From Hyphomicrobiales bacterium (lineage in GTDB: Bacteria > Pseudomonadota > Alphaproteobacteria > MED-G09): DNA of 64,000 bases. Under the pieces are notes generated by a model, which worked only from the letters and a program-made list of their open reading frames with translations, ran no database searches and was not told the origin of the DNA. The stretch spans positions 35,570-99,569 of the forward strand of contig JAOLDG010000006.1 in the NCBI GenBank assembly GCA_028339975.1, in the 5' to 3' direction. Below are positions 39,074-49,633 of the stretch, piece by piece (position 1 is the first letter of the stretch; each line of letters begins with the position of its first letter). A program made the translations under genes and the position numbers.

Positions 39074-39547
39074 TTATAGTCTTTTTGTTTTAAAATATGA
39101 TTTTAATATTTCTGAAGATTCTTTTTCTTTAAAGCCACCATAAAAATCTGGTTTATAATTACAAGATTTTGAATGATAAAGTTTGATGCCATTTTCTATC
39201 GCACCTCCTTTGGGATCAAAAGCTCCAAAGTAAACAGTTTTTATGCGCGCAAATGATATTGCAGAGGCACACATTGAGCAAGGCTCTAAAGTTGTAAATA
39301 TTGAAAAATCTAGAAGTCTCTCATTTTTTATTTTTTCTGATGCTTCTCTGATACATAAGATTTCTGCATGAGCTGTTGGATCTGATAACTCAATAATACG
39401 GTTACCATTTTTTGAAACAATATTATTTTGTTTATCAATAATTACTGATCCTACCGGAACTTCATCTCTTCTTTTTGCTTTAAGTGCTTCGCTAATTGCA
39501 ATTTTCATGAAATGATTTGTTTTCTCAGTAATACTTTTCAATTTCAT
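39074..39547 (-). CDS. tadA: tRNA-specific adenosine deaminase TadA
   Basis: TadA deaminates A34 of tRNA-Arg(ACG) to inosine. The zinc deaminase motifs are H60-A-E62 and P89-C-S-M-C93, with E62 as the proton shuttle. Length 157 is typical, and VPVGSVIIDKQNNIVSKNGN matches TadA. A shorter start at residue 14 is possible, though the longer one is kept. It is divergent from rluB, and the tadA/rluB/rsmD grouping is common in Alphaproteobacteria. Confidence 0.93.
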   Translation of the reverse strand: MKLKSITEKTNHFMKIAISEALKAKRRDEVPVGSVIIDKQNNIVSKNGNRIIELSDPTAHAEILCIREASEKIKNERLLDFSIFTTLEPCSMCASAISFARIKTVYFGAFDPKGGAIENGIKLYHSKSCNYKPDFYGGFKEKESSEILKSYFKTKRL

Positions 39548-39587
39548 TCCTTTAATTTTTATTTAATAAGATAGTATAAGACTAATT

Positions 39588-40331
39588 ATGACAAATGAAT
39601 CAAAAAAAGAGAATCAAAGGGTTGCTAAATTCATAGCTAACTCAGGGCTTTCTAGTAGGCGAGAGGCTGAAAGAATGATAATTGCTGGTAGAGTTAAAAT
39701 TGACGAAGAAACAATATCAAGTCCCGCCATTAATGTTAATGAGAGATCTGTTGTAAAAGTTGATGGCAAAGAAATCTATAAGCCCAAAAATCTTCGTGTT
39801 TGGCTTTTTTATAAACCGATTGGCTGTTTGGTTACAAATAGCGATCCTGAAGATAGAAAAACGATTTATAATATTTTACCAAAAGAAATGAAGAAGGTGA
39901 TCGCAGTTGGTAGGCTTGATATGAATAGCGAGGGTTTAATTTTACTCACAAATAATGGTTCTTTTTCTAGATATATGGAGTTACCTAAAAGCGATTTTGA
40001 AAGAGAATATAAGGTAAGAGTTCACGGTAGAATAAACTTAAAGAGATTAAAAATTTTAGAAAAAGGTTCCAAAATTGATGGAGTTAACTATATGCCAATA
40101 GAAATTTCTGTAGGCAAGGCGACCGGTGCTAATTCTTGGCTTACTATGAAGCTACACGAGGGTAAAAATAGAGAAATAAGAAATGTCTGTAGTTATATCG
40201 GCCTAGAGGTTAATAGGTTAATTAGATTATCTTACGGGCCTTTTAGCTTGGGTGATTTAAAAAAAGAAGAAGTTAGAGAGGTTTCTGATACTTTTTTAAA
40301 AAACAACTTTAAAGATCACTTTTATTTATAA
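39588..40331 (+). CDS. rluB: Ribosomal large subunit pseudouridine synthase RluB-like
   Basis: A 247-residue pseudouridine synthase of the RsuA/RluB/RluE/RluF family. An N-terminal S4 RNA-binding domain (RVAKFIANSGLSSRREAERMIIAGRVKI) is followed by the catalytic domain with VGRLDMNSEGLILLTNNG, which holds the active-site aspartate, and KLHEGKNREIRNVCSYIGLEV. The family target in this position is usually 23S rRNA U2605 (RluB). rsmD follows by 17 bases. Confidence 0.9.
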   Translation: MTNESKKENQRVAKFIANSGLSSRREAERMIIAGRVKIDEETISSPAINVNERSVVKVDGKEIYKPKNLRVWLFYKPIGCLVTNSDPEDRKTIYNILPKEMKKVIAVGRLDMNSEGLILLTNNGSFSRYMELPKSDFEREYKVRVHGRINLKRLKILEKGSKIDGVNYMPIEISVGKATGANSWLTMKLHEGKNREIRNVCSYIGLEVNRLIRLSYGPFSLGDLKKEEVREVSDTFLKNNFKDHFYL

Positions 40332-40348
40332 CTTAACTAAGGATTAAT

Positions 40349-40927
40349 TTGATGAAAATTATAGGCGGCGAGTTCTCTGGAAGAGTTATCCATTCTCCAA
40401 AAGGGAAAAATACCAGACCAACGGGCGCAAGGGTAAAAGAGTCTTTATTTAACTTCCTTATTCATGGGTTTAGCGTTGATTTTGAAGGACTGAATGTTCT
40501 TGATATTTTTTCTGGATCTGGGTCTCTTGGGATCGAAGCCTTGTCACGCGGCGCAAGCTTTTGTAATTTTGTTGATATTGAAAGCCAGGCTATTTTAACT
40601 ATTAATAATAATATCAAATCACTAAAACTAGAAAAAAGATCTAACGTAAAAAGATCTGATGTAATTAATATTGATAAACATGTCATGGAAAATCAAAGTC
40701 CTGTAGATCTTATATTTTCAGACCCTCCTTATAAAGATTCATTTAAAACAAAAATCGCTATTGAAGATTTTTTAAAAAAAGGGTGGATTAATGAAAAAGC
40801 AATATTAATTGCAGAATCCTCCTCCAGAGATGAGGCTGATAACATTTTTGGGTTTGAAATTGCTAAGAAAAAAATTGTAGGTGATACGCAGTTATGTGTT
40901 TATGTTTCTAAAAAAGTTGATGAATAA
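40349..40927 (+). CDS. rsmD: 16S rRNA (guanine966-N2)-methyltransferase RsmD
   Basis: A 192-residue class I methyltransferase. The start MKIIGGEFSGRVIHSPKGKNTRPTG is a signature of RsmD, followed by a SAM loop LDIFSGSGSLGIEALSRGA and the catalytic DPPY motif (FSDPPYKDS). It methylates G966 of 16S rRNA on the 30S subunit. It lies directly downstream of rluB, also an rRNA-modifying gene, probably in one transcript. Confidence 0.94.
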   Translation: MMKIIGGEFSGRVIHSPKGKNTRPTGARVKESLFNFLIHGFSVDFEGLNVLDIFSGSGSLGIEALSRGASFCNFVDIESQAILTINNNIKSLKLEKRSNVKRSDVINIDKHVMENQSPVDLIFSDPPYKDSFKTKIAIEDFLKKGWINEKAILIAESSSRDEADNIFGFEIAKKKIVGDTQLCVYVSKKVDE

Positions 40928-40974
40928 GTATTTCTGAATATTATAATAATTAAAAAAAAGAATAGGAGCTATCT

Positions 40975-42606
40975 ATGAAAGGATTAATGCAGGATTGGCC
41001 TTTACTTGTTCATACGTTTATTGATCACGCTAGCCTTCATCACGGTGAAAGAGAAATAGTTACTAGAAAAGTTGAAGGTGATATTCATAGAACGAATTAT
41101 TCTGAAATACATTCCAGGGCTCGTAAATTTTCTAAAGCATTAATTAAGATAGGTGTGGAAAAATCTGATGTTATCGGAACCTTAGCCTGGAATACTCACC
41201 GTCACCTAGAGACTTGGTACGGAATTACAGGCGTAGGCGCTATTTATCACACACTTAATCCAAGACTTTTCCTTGAACAGCTTGAGTACATTATTAATCA
41301 TGCGGATAATAAATATATTATTTTAGATATAAGTTTTGTTAAAATTCTTGAAATGATTGAATCTAAAATCACAAATGTAAAAGGATTTATATTTTTAACT
41401 GATATAGAAAATATGCCTGAAACAAAGCTAAAAAATGTTTTCTGTTATGAGGAAATGATTAACGCTGAGGACGATAATTATAGTTGGTTAAAAGTTGAAG
41501 AAACTGACGCATGTGGACTTTGCTATACCTCAGGGACTACAGGTAATCCAAAAGGCGTTCTTTATTCTCATAAGTCTAATGTTCTTCATACGTTAGTGGC
41601 AAATAATGCTGACGCAATGGGAATTAAATCAACTGATTCTGTTATGCCGGTAGTGCCAATGTTTCATGCAAATGCCTGGGGATTATCTTTTTCAGCTCCA
41701 ATGGCTGGGTGTAAGGTGGTAATGCCTGGTATGAATATGGATGGTGAAAGTATTTATCAACTTCTTACTGAAGAAAAGGTTACTTTTACAGCTGCAGTTC
41801 CAACTGTATGGTTAATGCTATTGCAGTACCTAGAAGCTAATAATCTTGAATTACCCTATTTAGAAAGAGTAGCTATTGGGGGTTCAGCAGTACCAAGAGT
41901 AATGCTCGAAAAGTTTGAAAAAGATTACAATGTTTCAGTTATGCATGCATGGGGAATGACAGAGATGTCACCTTTGGGAACAATAGGAGCATTTAAACAT
42001 GGTATGGAGGATTTAAGTTTTGAGGAAAAAATTAATATTAAATTAAAACAAGGACGAGCCTCCTATATGGTTGAGATGAAGATTACAGATGATGAAAATA
42101 AAGACCTACCATGGAATGGAAAAGATTTTGGTCATTTAAAAGTAAGGGGACCCTTTGTTTCCAGTAAGTACATGAAAGATGAGGGAGGTGAAATCCTGGA
42201 TGAGGATGGTTATTTTGATACCGGGGATGTTGCTACAATTGACGAGCTAGGGTTTATGCAAATTACAGATAGATCGAAAGATGTAATTAAGTCAGGCGGT
42301 GAATGGATTTCATCAATTGAGCTAGAAAATATTGCAGTTGGTCATCCTGATATAGCTGAGGCTGCGGTAATTGGAGTTGTTCATCCTAAGTGGGATGAGC
42401 GCCCCTTGCTGATTTGTGTGGCTAATGAAAATAGAACTCCCGATACTAAGGAAGTTTTATCATATCTTGAGGATAAGCTTGCCAAGTGGTGGATGCCTGA
42501 TGATGTAGTTTTTGTTGAAGAAATTCCTCATACAGCAACTGGAAAAATTCAAAAGTTAACACTAAGAGAGCAGTTTAAAGATTATGTTTTACCATCTTTA
42601 AGGTAA
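40975..42606 (+). CDS. Medium/long-chain acyl-CoA synthetase (DmdB-like)
   Basis: A 543-residue adenylate-forming ligase. The ATP/AMP motif [19 protein letters not shown], the [11 protein letters not shown] motif, [15 protein letters not shown] and the C-terminal lysine motif [13 protein letters not shown] are all present. [26 protein letters not shown] is typical of a group that includes medium-chain acyl-CoA ligases and the 3-methylmercaptopropionate-CoA ligase DmdB. Substrate choice cannot be settled by eye. A clear AGGAG precedes the ATG. The stop directly abuts that of the opposing tsaC gene. Confidence 0.88.
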   Translation: MKGLMQDWPLLVHTFIDHASLHHGEREIVTRKVEGDIHRTNYSEIHSRARKFSKALIKIGVEKSDVIGTLAWNTHRHLETWYGITGVGAIYHTLNPRLFLEQLEYIINHADNKYIILDISFVKILEMIESKITNVKGFIFLTDIENMPETKLKNVFCYEEMINAEDDNYSWLKVEETDACGLCYTSGTTGNPKGVLYSHKSNVLHTLVANNADAMGIKSTDSVMPVVPMFHANAWGLSFSAPMAGCKVVMPGMNMDGESIYQLLTEEKVTFTAAVPTVWLMLLQYLEANNLELPYLERVAIGGSAVPRVMLEKFEKDYNVSVMHAWGMTEMSPLGTIGAFKHGMEDLSFEEKINIKLKQGRASYMVEMKITDDENKDLPWNGKDFGHLKVRGPFVSSKYMKDEGGEILDEDGYFDTGDVATIDELGFMQITDRSKDVIKSGGEWISSIELENIAVGHPDIAEAAVIGVVHPKWDERPLLICVANENRTPDTKEVLSYLEDKLAKWWMPDDVVFVEEIPHTATGKIQKLTLREQFKDYVLPSLR

Positions 42607-43557
42607 CTATGAGGAAGCTCTTTCTAATCTATCATTAATAGCCGCTCCGATCCCTTTATTTGGAATTGGCGCAATGCAAATACTTTTTCCTTCGTCTTCG
42701 TATTTCTCTAATAGAAAAAAAAGATTTGCCGCTGCTTCATTTAAATCCCCTCTTTTACTAAGGTTTGGTTCGCTATACTCTGAGCCAAATCCAATAAAAA
42801 TTTCATTATCCTGAGCCTCTAAAGCATTTATCCTTAAGGATACTTTTGGAGCATAGTGTTTTTTAATCATTCCTGGAGAAATTTTTATTTTATTTGAACT
42901 ATCATCAATGGTAAAAGTTGAAACTTTCTCATTTATTGTTTCTTCAATTTCTTCTTTTGTAATTCCACCATGCCTATAAATAATTACTTTATTTTCTAAA
43001 TTTAATCCTAGAACCGTACTTTCAATTCCAATATTTGTTTTTCCATCATCAATTATGAATGAAATATCATCGTTATTAGTGAATTGTTTTTTAACATGAG
43101 ATGCAGAAGTTGGGCTTAAAAATCCAAATTTATTAGCGCTTGGTGCTGCTATTGGTTTTTTAAACTTTTTGATAAGACTAAGTGCTGTTTTATTATTTGG
43201 CTGCCTTAAAGCAATTGTTTTTAACCCAGCGCTGACTAGTGGACTAATTTTAGAGTCTTTAGTTTTTTCAAGAATAATAGTCAGAGGACCTGGCCAGAAC
43301 TTATCGGTAAGATTTTCAATTTTTTCATTAAAAATAGAGATTTTTTGTGCTTGATCTATTGATGAGATATGAACTATCAGAGGATTGAAAGAAGGCCTTT
43401 CTTTATTTGAGAATATTTTTGCTACAGCCGTATCATTTGTAGCATCTGCACCCAATCCATAAACAGTTTCTGTGGGAAAGGCTATGAGGCTACCTTTGGC
43501 TAATTCATGACAGGCACTGTTAATAGTACTTATATTGGTTTTTTTAATTTTTATCAT
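42607..43557 (-). CDS. tsaC: Threonylcarbamoyl-AMP synthase, Sua5/TsaC type with Sua5 C-terminal domain
   Basis: This enzyme makes threonylcarbamoyl-AMP for the universal t6A37 modification of ANN-reading tRNAs. The YrdC domain shows GSLIAFPTETVYGLGADA, RPSFNPLIVHI, WPGPLTIIL, ALRQPNN and IAAPSANKFGFLSPT. A second domain of roughly 110 residues, with SPGMIKKHYAP, marks the long Sua5 form (316 residues) rather than short TsaC. It ends exactly where the opposing acyl-CoA ligase ends. Confidence 0.94.
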   Translation of the reverse strand: MIKIKKTNISTINSACHELAKGSLIAFPTETVYGLGADATNDTAVAKIFSNKERPSFNPLIVHISSIDQAQKISIFNEKIENLTDKFWPGPLTIILEKTKDSKISPLVSAGLKTIALRQPNNKTALSLIKKFKKPIAAPSANKFGFLSPTSASHVKKQFTNNDDISFIIDDGKTNIGIESTVLGLNLENKVIIYRHGGITKEEIEETINEKVSTFTIDDSSNKIKISPGMIKKHYAPKVSLRINALEAQDNEIFIGFGSEYSEPNLSKRGDLNEAAANLFFLLEKYEDEGKSICIAPIPNKGIGAAINDRLERASS

Positions 43558-43658
43558 TTCTAAAACTTATGCTTTATAAAAATCCTTTATTTAATATAAT
43601 TTGTGTATACTACATCCTACATCTAAAGTTAATTAGTGAAGAAAAGCTAGGGGTTCTT

Positions 43659-45452
43659 ATGACATTTGTATCACCAGTTAAGCAAATGATTTTTGCTTTA
43701 AAGAATATGGCAAGTTTTTCTGAAATAGAACATTCTGGCGTATGGCCAGATATTAATGATGACTTTATTGAGTCTTTGCTAGTAGAGGCTGCTAGACTTG
43801 CTGACTCTACCATTGCTCCATTAAATCACTCTGGTGACAAGATAGGTTCAAAGTTAGAGGCTGATAATGTTATTACTCCGCCTGGATTTAAGGAAGCTTA
43901 CAAAAAATTTATTGCTTCATCCTGGGGAACTATATCGGGTTCACCAGAGTATGGAGGGCAAGGACTTCCTCGAACTTTAGCGGTAATGACGCAAGAACTA
44001 TGGAACTCTGCTAATATGAGCTTTTCTCTTTGTCCAATGCTTACACAGGGAGCAATTGAGGCAATAAATCAACACGGAACTGAACTTCAAAAAAAGAAAT
44101 ATCTTCCAAAACTTTTAACAGGTGAGTGGTCAGGTACAATGAATCTTACCGAACCTCAAGCAGGATCAGATGTAGGCTCTCTTAATACAAGTGCAAAAAA
44201 GAATATTGATGGAACATACGGAATTAAGGGTACTAAAATTTACATTACCTTTGGTGAGCACGATATGTCAGAAAATATAATACATCTTGTTTTGGCTAGA
44301 ATTGACGGTGCTCCTTTGGGAAACAAGGGCATATCGCTTTTTATAGTCCCAAAGTTTTTAGAAGATGATGAAGGGTGTGAAATAAAAAGAAATGATTTGA
44401 AATGTATTGGAATAGAAAAGAAGCTAGGTATTCATGCTTCTCCAACATGCGTCATGTCATTTGGCGACAAGGATAGGGCCACAGGTTACTTACTTGGACA
44501 AGAAAATAACGGCCTAGCATGCATGTTTACCATGATGAATAATGCAAGACTTAATGTTGGTATGCAGGGAGTTGGTATAGCAGAAAGAGCTCTTCAACAA
44601 TCATTGCTATATGCACGTGATAGAAAGCAAGGTAAGCATTTTAAGAATGATGATCCCAAAAGTGTAGAAATAATTAATCATCCAGATGTTTCTAAAATGT
44701 TGTTAAAAATGAAAACTTTAACTGAAGCCTCCAGGGCGCTTTGTTATGACAATGCAATTGCTATTGATTTATCAGAGACACATCCTGATAGATTATTAAG
44801 AGAAAAGTTTAAACTAAAAGCTGATCTTTTAACTCCAGTATCTAAATCTTGGTCTACTGATATCGGTGTTGAAGTAGCATCGCTAGGAATACAAGTTCAC
44901 GGTGGAATGGGCTTTGTAGAAGAAACTGGAGCAGCACAGTTTTTTAGAGACTCAAGGATAGCCCCAATTTATGAGGGTACTAATGGTATTCAAGCAATTG
45001 ATTTAGTTATGAGAAAATTACTCATAGAAGATGGAAGGGCTATAAAAGATTTTATAGCTGATTTAGATGATACGTTGTCAATGTGCTTAAGAGAATCCGA
45101 TAATGATTTTAAATTAATATCTGAAATTTTTTCACAATCGATTGAGAACCTAAGATTATCAACTAATAAATTATCAGAGAGAATACGATCCAATGAAAAT
45201 TACTCTGCTTTGTTTGTAGCTTCTAATTACTTGGATTTATTCGGAATAACCGCAGGAGCTCACTATCTAATTAAAGGAGCACTATCATCAAAAAAAAATA
45301 ATAATAGTGAATTTCATCAAAGCAAAAAAGATATGGCCACTTTTTTTTCAACACAAATTTTAACTAATAGTATTGGTTTATCAAAAACAATTTGTTCAGA
45401 AATTCCTGAACTAGAAATGAAAAGAATTGATAGTATATTTGAGGATTTCTAG
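43659..45452 (+). CDS. Acyl-CoA dehydrogenase, large (FadE/DmdC-like)
   Basis: A 597-residue acyl-CoA dehydrogenase with a C-terminal extension. Features include SPEYGGQGLPRTLAVM, MNLTEPQAGSDVG, KIYITFGEHDMSENIIHLVLARI, the helical domain MMNNARLNVGMQGVGIAERAL, and GGMGFVEETGAAQFFRDSRIAPIYEGTNGIQA. Length and layout match the group containing 3-methylmercaptopropionyl-CoA dehydrogenase DmdC and related FadE enzymes. I start it at ATG 43659, after AGGGG; a longer frame from 43569 adds a hydrophobic stretch not typical of the family. The metallo-hydrolase gene starts right after its stop. Confidence 0.9.
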   Translation: MTFVSPVKQMIFALKNMASFSEIEHSGVWPDINDDFIESLLVEAARLADSTIAPLNHSGDKIGSKLEADNVITPPGFKEAYKKFIASSWGTISGSPEYGGQGLPRTLAVMTQELWNSANMSFSLCPMLTQGAIEAINQHGTELQKKKYLPKLLTGEWSGTMNLTEPQAGSDVGSLNTSAKKNIDGTYGIKGTKIYITFGEHDMSENIIHLVLARIDGAPLGNKGISLFIVPKFLEDDEGCEIKRNDLKCIGIEKKLGIHASPTCVMSFGDKDRATGYLLGQENNGLACMFTMMNNARLNVGMQGVGIAERALQQSLLYARDRKQGKHFKNDDPKSVEIINHPDVSKMLLKMKTLTEASRALCYDNAIAIDLSETHPDRLLREKFKLKADLLTPVSKSWSTDIGVEVASLGIQVHGGMGFVEETGAAQFFRDSRIAPIYEGTNGIQAIDLVMRKLLIEDGRAIKDFIADLDDTLSMCLRESDNDFKLISEIFSQSIENLRLSTNKLSERIRSNENYSALFVASNYLDLFGITAGAHYLIKGALSSKKNNNSEFHQSKKDMATFFSTQILTNSIGLSKTICSEIPELEMKRIDSIFEDF

Positions 45453-46511
45453 ATGGAGATATTAAAAGAGGGTAAAGAAAAAGGGGCTCATAATATTGTT
45501 TACCCGTTTTCTGAAACTCCTGAACCAGGTAGAATGTTAAAAGTTGCAAATGGTATTTACTGGGTAAGAATGCCTCTTCCTTTTGCTTTAAATCATATTA
45601 ATTTGTGGGTTTTAGAAGATGGAGATGGCTGGTCAATTATTGATACAGGTATTGCTTCAGCTGAAATTAAATCTAATTGGCGAAAATGCTTTGATGGGGA
45701 CATGAAGTCAAAAAATGTAGAAAAAGTTATAGTTACTCATTTACACCCTGATCATGTTGGCTTAGCTGGGTGGATTTCAAGGAAGTTTTCCGCTCCCTTG
45801 TATATGTCAAGGTCAGAATATTTGATGTGTAGAGTTTTAGTGGCAGATACAGGAAGAGAGGCTCCTAAGGAAGGAAGGGATTTATATAAAGGTGCAGGCT
45901 TTAATGAGGATCAACTTGATGCCTATGCTGAACGTTTTGGAGGTTTTGGTAGGGCTGTTTCTAAACTACCTGATAACTACAGGCGTATACGCGATGAAGA
46001 AATAATTACTATAGGTGAATATGAATGGGAAATTGTCGTTGGGAGCGGTCATTGCCCAGAGCATGCTTGCCTATACAATAAAGATCTAAATATATTGATT
46101 TCAGGTGATCAGGTCCTCCCTAAGATTTCATCAAATGTAAGTGTCTTTCCCACTGAACCATTATCCAATCCATTAGAAGATTGGATAGAAAGCTGCCGTT
46201 ATATAAAAAAAAGGGTTCCGAATAATGTTCTTGTTTTACCTGCACACAACGAACCCTTTAGAGGGTTACACGAACGTCTTGACAGTTTAATTGAGGGTCA
46301 TGAGAGGAATCTTAATCGCCTTCTCGATTTATGTGAAGAACCTAAACGAGCTATAGATGTTTTTTCTGTTTTATTTAAAAGGAAAATTTCTGATGATGTT
46401 TTATTGATGGCTACTGGTGAAAGTATTGCGCATTTGAATTGCCTTTTAATGCGTGAATTAATTGTAGCAAAAAAAGATATAAATGGGGTAATATTATATA
46501 CAAAGGCTTAA
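45453..46511 (+). CDS. Metallo-beta-lactamase-fold hydrolase with winged-helix C-terminus
   Basis: A 352-residue protein of the metallo-beta-lactamase fold. The zinc motif is H96-L-H98-P-D100-H101, with further ligands in VGSGHCPEH and LISGDQVLP, and the late histidine in VLPAHNEPF. The C-terminal segment is of the winged-helix kind found in LACTB2-like proteins. Relatives are thioesterase-like or glyoxalase-like hydrolases. The start codon immediately follows the stop of the acyl-CoA dehydrogenase, so an acyl-CoA thioesterase role is a fair guess, not proven. Confidence 0.85.
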   Translation: MEILKEGKEKGAHNIVYPFSETPEPGRMLKVANGIYWVRMPLPFALNHINLWVLEDGDGWSIIDTGIASAEIKSNWRKCFDGDMKSKNVEKVIVTHLHPDHVGLAGWISRKFSAPLYMSRSEYLMCRVLVADTGREAPKEGRDLYKGAGFNEDQLDAYAERFGGFGRAVSKLPDNYRRIRDEEIITIGEYEWEIVVGSGHCPEHACLYNKDLNILISGDQVLPKISSNVSVFPTEPLSNPLEDWIESCRYIKKRVPNNVLVLPAHNEPFRGLHERLDSLIEGHERNLNRLLDLCEEPKRAIDVFSVLFKRKISDDVLLMATGESIAHLNCLLMRELIVAKKDINGVILYTKA

Positions 46512-46528
46512 TAGTGGTGGTTAATTAA

Positions 46529-46783
46529 ATGAATAAAAAAATTGAAATTAAAAGTGATATAAAAAAACTATCTTTTGAAGAGGCGCTAACTGAACTAGAG
46601 GAAATAGTTGGTCGCCTTGAAAGAGGTGATATTGATTTAGAAGATTCAATATCAATCTATGAAAGAGGTGAGGCTTTAAAGTCTCATTGTGAATCAAAAT
46701 TAGAGAAAGCTAAAATGAAGGTTGATAAAATTATTACTCAGCCTGATGGTGATTTTAGTTCCGAACCTTTAGATGAAATTTAA
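46529..46783 (+). CDS. xseB: Exodeoxyribonuclease VII small subunit XseB
   Basis: An 84-residue protein with the XseB signature SFEEALTELEEIVGRLERGDIDLEDSI, followed by a helix that binds the large subunit XseA. Exonuclease VII degrades single-stranded DNA in repair. xseA is not in the window. It leads the xseB-ispA-dxs cluster, an arrangement widespread in Proteobacteria, with ispA five bases downstream. Confidence 0.94.
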   Translation: MNKKIEIKSDIKKLSFEEALTELEEIVGRLERGDIDLEDSISIYERGEALKSHCESKLEKAKMKVDKIITQPDGDFSSEPLDEI

Positions 46784-46788
46784 AGTTA

Positions 46789-47682
46789 ATGGATGATAAG
46801 TTTAGAAAATCCCTCCAGTTTACTGCTGAGATAATTGAAAAATCCCTTGAAGAAATTTTACTTCCTTCGCCAGAAGTTGATAAAATCTTGAATGATGCTA
46901 TGCGCTATTCAGTCTTAGGCGGAGGAAAAAGGTTACGACCATTTCTTGCCATAGAGTGCTCATCCTTTTTTGATATAGACAATGAAGATATAATTAAAAT
47001 TTCTTCCGCTATAGAGCTGCTTCACGTCTATTCACTGGTCCATGATGATTTACCCGCAATAGATAATGATGACTTAAGAAGGGGAAAGCCATCGAGTCAT
47101 AAATATTTTGATGAAGCAACTGCTATACTTGTGGGTGATGGACTTCAGACATTAGCTTTTGAAATTCTTTCCGGAAGCTTTAAAAGTATCGAACCAAAAA
47201 ATCAAATTGAATTGGTAAATCTTTTTTCAAATATGGTTGGAAATAAAGGTATGGTTGGTGGCCAAGCAATAGACATAAGATCTAGTCAAGACAAGGGTTT
47301 GAGTTTGGATGATTTATTAAAGATGTATAAAATGAAAACTGCAAATTTAATTAGCTTTGCTTGCCAGGCAGGGGCAATTATATCAAATGCTGATGACTTA
47401 AGGCGAGGAGCATTAAGGAATTTCGGAGATAATCTTGGATTAGCCTTTCAGATTACAGATGACATTCTTGATGTAGTAGGTGATTCAGGTATTATAGGCA
47501 AAAAGACTGGAAGCGATCTTAAGAACAATAAAACAACATTTTTGGATTATTACGATATAGATCAGTCAAGATTGGAAATTAATAAATATTGCGATTATTC
47601 TATTTCTTCTCTAAGTGTATTTGATGAAATACCTTCAACACTAGTTGACGTAGTTAATTTTGTTAAAGAAAGAGAATTTTAA
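46789..47682 (+). CDS. ispA: Farnesyl/geranyl diphosphate synthase IspA
   Basis: A 297-residue short-chain prenyltransferase. The first aspartate motif is [16 protein letters not shown] with the two-residue insertion typical of bacterial farnesyl diphosphate synthases, and the second is [23 protein letters not shown] binds isopentenyl diphosphate. It makes farnesyl diphosphate for quinones and undecaprenyl lipid, and the long-chain synthase at 21067 would use the product. dxs follows 22 bases after its stop. Confidence 0.93.
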   Translation: MDDKFRKSLQFTAEIIEKSLEEILLPSPEVDKILNDAMRYSVLGGGKRLRPFLAIECSSFFDIDNEDIIKISSAIELLHVYSLVHDDLPAIDNDDLRRGKPSSHKYFDEATAILVGDGLQTLAFEILSGSFKSIEPKNQIELVNLFSNMVGNKGMVGGQAIDIRSSQDKGLSLDDLLKMYKMKTANLISFACQAGAIISNADDLRRGALRNFGDNLGLAFQITDDILDVVGDSGIIGKKTGSDLKNNKTTFLDYYDIDQSRLEINKYCDYSISSLSVFDEIPSTLVDVVNFVKEREF

Positions 47683-47704
47683 TTTATTATATGAAAATTA
47701 TAAA

Positions 47705-49627
47705 ATGAATATAAAAGACACACCATTATTAGATAAAATTGATTCACCAAAGGATTTGAGAAGTCTATCAGATATAGAGTTAAAATCTCTTGCGGATGAA
47801 CTTAGACAAGAAACTATTCAATCGGTTTCTAAAACAGGCGGCCATCTTGGAGCCGGACTTGGTGTTGTAGAGCTTACAGTTGCTTTGCATAGTGTTTTTG
47901 ATACTCCAAATGACAAATTAATCTGGGATGTCGGTCATCAAAGTTATCCTCATAAGATTTTAACAGGAAGACGCCATTCAATGGGTACGTTGAGACAAAA
48001 AAATGGTCTATCAGGTTTTGCTAAAAGAGATGAAAGTGAATTTGATGTATTTGGAGCAGGTCATAGCTCAACCTCAGTTTCATCTGGGCTAGGGATAGCA
48101 ATTGCTAGAGATCTAAAAGGTCAAGACAACAATATAATATGCGTCCTTGGTGATGGAGCCATGAGCGCAGGCCAGGCTTACGAGGCTATGAATAATGCCG
48201 GTGCCTTAAAGTCGAAATTAATCGTAATTTTGAATGATAATGATATGTCGATAGCTCCCCCTACAGGAGCTATGAGTGCTTATTTAGCTAAACTTATATC
48301 AGGAGAAAAATACCTAGAGTTTAGAAATTTTGCTAAAAATATTGTTGAAAAATTACCTAAAACTATTGAAAAAAGTGCAAAAAAAGCTGATGAAATAACA
48401 AGAACTATGTCTGGTGATGGTACTCTGTTTGAGGCAATGGGGTTTTATTATGTTGGCCCAATTGATGGTCATAACCTTGATCATTTACTGCCTGTTATGA
48501 GAAATATTAAAGACTCTGACCATGGGCCTATATTGATTCATGTAGTAACTCAAAAGGGTAAAGGGTATTTACCTGCAGAAAAATCTGATGAAAAATATCA
48601 CGGCGTTTCTAAATTCAACATCACTACAGGTGAACAACAAAAATCACCTAGCGTTAAAAAATCTTATACAAATATTTTTTCTGAGGCGCTTATTAAAGAG
48701 GCGGAGATAGATAATGATATAATAGGAATATCTGCTGCAATGCCATCCGGTACTGGATTAGATAAGTTTCAGAAAAAGTTTCCAAATAGATTTTTTGATG
48801 TAGGTATTGCAGAGCAACATGCTGTTACTTTTGCAGCAGGTTTGTCTACTGAAGGACTTAAACCATTTGTAGCAATCTATTCAACATTCCTTCAAAGAGC
48901 TTATGATCAAATTATTCATGATGTTGCTATTCAAAATTTACCAGTAAAATTCGCAATTGATCGTGCTGGTTTGGTTGGAGCTGATGGGCCAACTCACGCC
49001 GGTAGTTTTGATATAGCCTTTCTTTCTACACTTCCTAATTTTGTTGTTATGGCAGCTTCAGATGAGTTAGAGTTAGCAAGGATGGTCAAAACTTCAGCCC
49101 TCTATAATGAAGGGCCTATATCTTTTCGATACCCAAGAGGAAGTGGAGAGGGGGTAAAGATACCCGAATCCTATAAACCTCTCGAAATAGGAAAAGGACG
49201 AATAATTTCAGAGGGTTCAAAGGTTGCTATAATAAACCTAGGTGCCAGATTATTTGAAGTTAAAAAAGCTTCAGAAAAACTAAACTCTATGGGTTTATCA
49301 GCATCAGTAATTGATGCACGCTTTGCAAAACCATTAGATGAAAAATTAATTATTTCTGCTGCTAAAAATCATGAGGTAATAATAACTATAGAAGAGGGTT
49401 CATTTGGAGGTTTCGGATCGTCAGTTTTATCCTTATTATCAAATAATGCTCTACTAGATAATGGATTGAAGATAAGAAACCTAATTCTTCCCGATAAATT
49501 TATCTCTCACGCATCACCCGAGGAAATGTATGTTGAGGCAAAGTTAGTAAGTGAGGATATAGTAGAAAAAGTTTTAGGTATTTTAAAAATACAATCGCCA
49601 GATCTTAAGGTAGTTAATCCTAAGTAA
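47705..49627 (+). CDS. dxs: 1-deoxy-D-xylulose-5-phosphate synthase Dxs
   Basis: Dxs condenses pyruvate and glyceraldehyde 3-phosphate, the first step of the MEP pathway, using thiamine diphosphate. The TPP motif [20 protein letters not shown], the catalytic [19 protein letters not shown], and the transketolase part [21 protein letters not shown] are clear. I chose the ATG at 47705, giving 640 residues that begin [12 protein letters not shown] as other Dxs proteins do. A frame opening at a TTG at 47660 would overlap ispA and add 15 unlikely residues. Confidence 0.96.
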   Translation: MNIKDTPLLDKIDSPKDLRSLSDIELKSLADELRQETIQSVSKTGGHLGAGLGVVELTVALHSVFDTPNDKLIWDVGHQSYPHKILTGRRHSMGTLRQKNGLSGFAKRDESEFDVFGAGHSSTSVSSGLGIAIARDLKGQDNNIICVLGDGAMSAGQAYEAMNNAGALKSKLIVILNDNDMSIAPPTGAMSAYLAKLISGEKYLEFRNFAKNIVEKLPKTIEKSAKKADEITRTMSGDGTLFEAMGFYYVGPIDGHNLDHLLPVMRNIKDSDHGPILIHVVTQKGKGYLPAEKSDEKYHGVSKFNITTGEQQKSPSVKKSYTNIFSEALIKEAEIDNDIIGISAAMPSGTGLDKFQKKFPNRFFDVGIAEQHAVTFAAGLSTEGLKPFVAIYSTFLQRAYDQIIHDVAIQNLPVKFAIDRAGLVGADGPTHAGSFDIAFLSTLPNFVVMAASDELELARMVKTSALYNEGPISFRYPRGSGEGVKIPESYKPLEIGKGRIISEGSKVAIINLGARLFEVKKASEKLNSMGLSASVIDARFAKPLDEKLIISAAKNHEVIITIEEGSFGGFGSSVLSLLSNNALLDNGLKIRNLILPDKFISHASPEEMYVEAKLVSEDIVEKVLGILKIQSPDLKVVNPK

Positions 49628-49633
49628 ATATAA

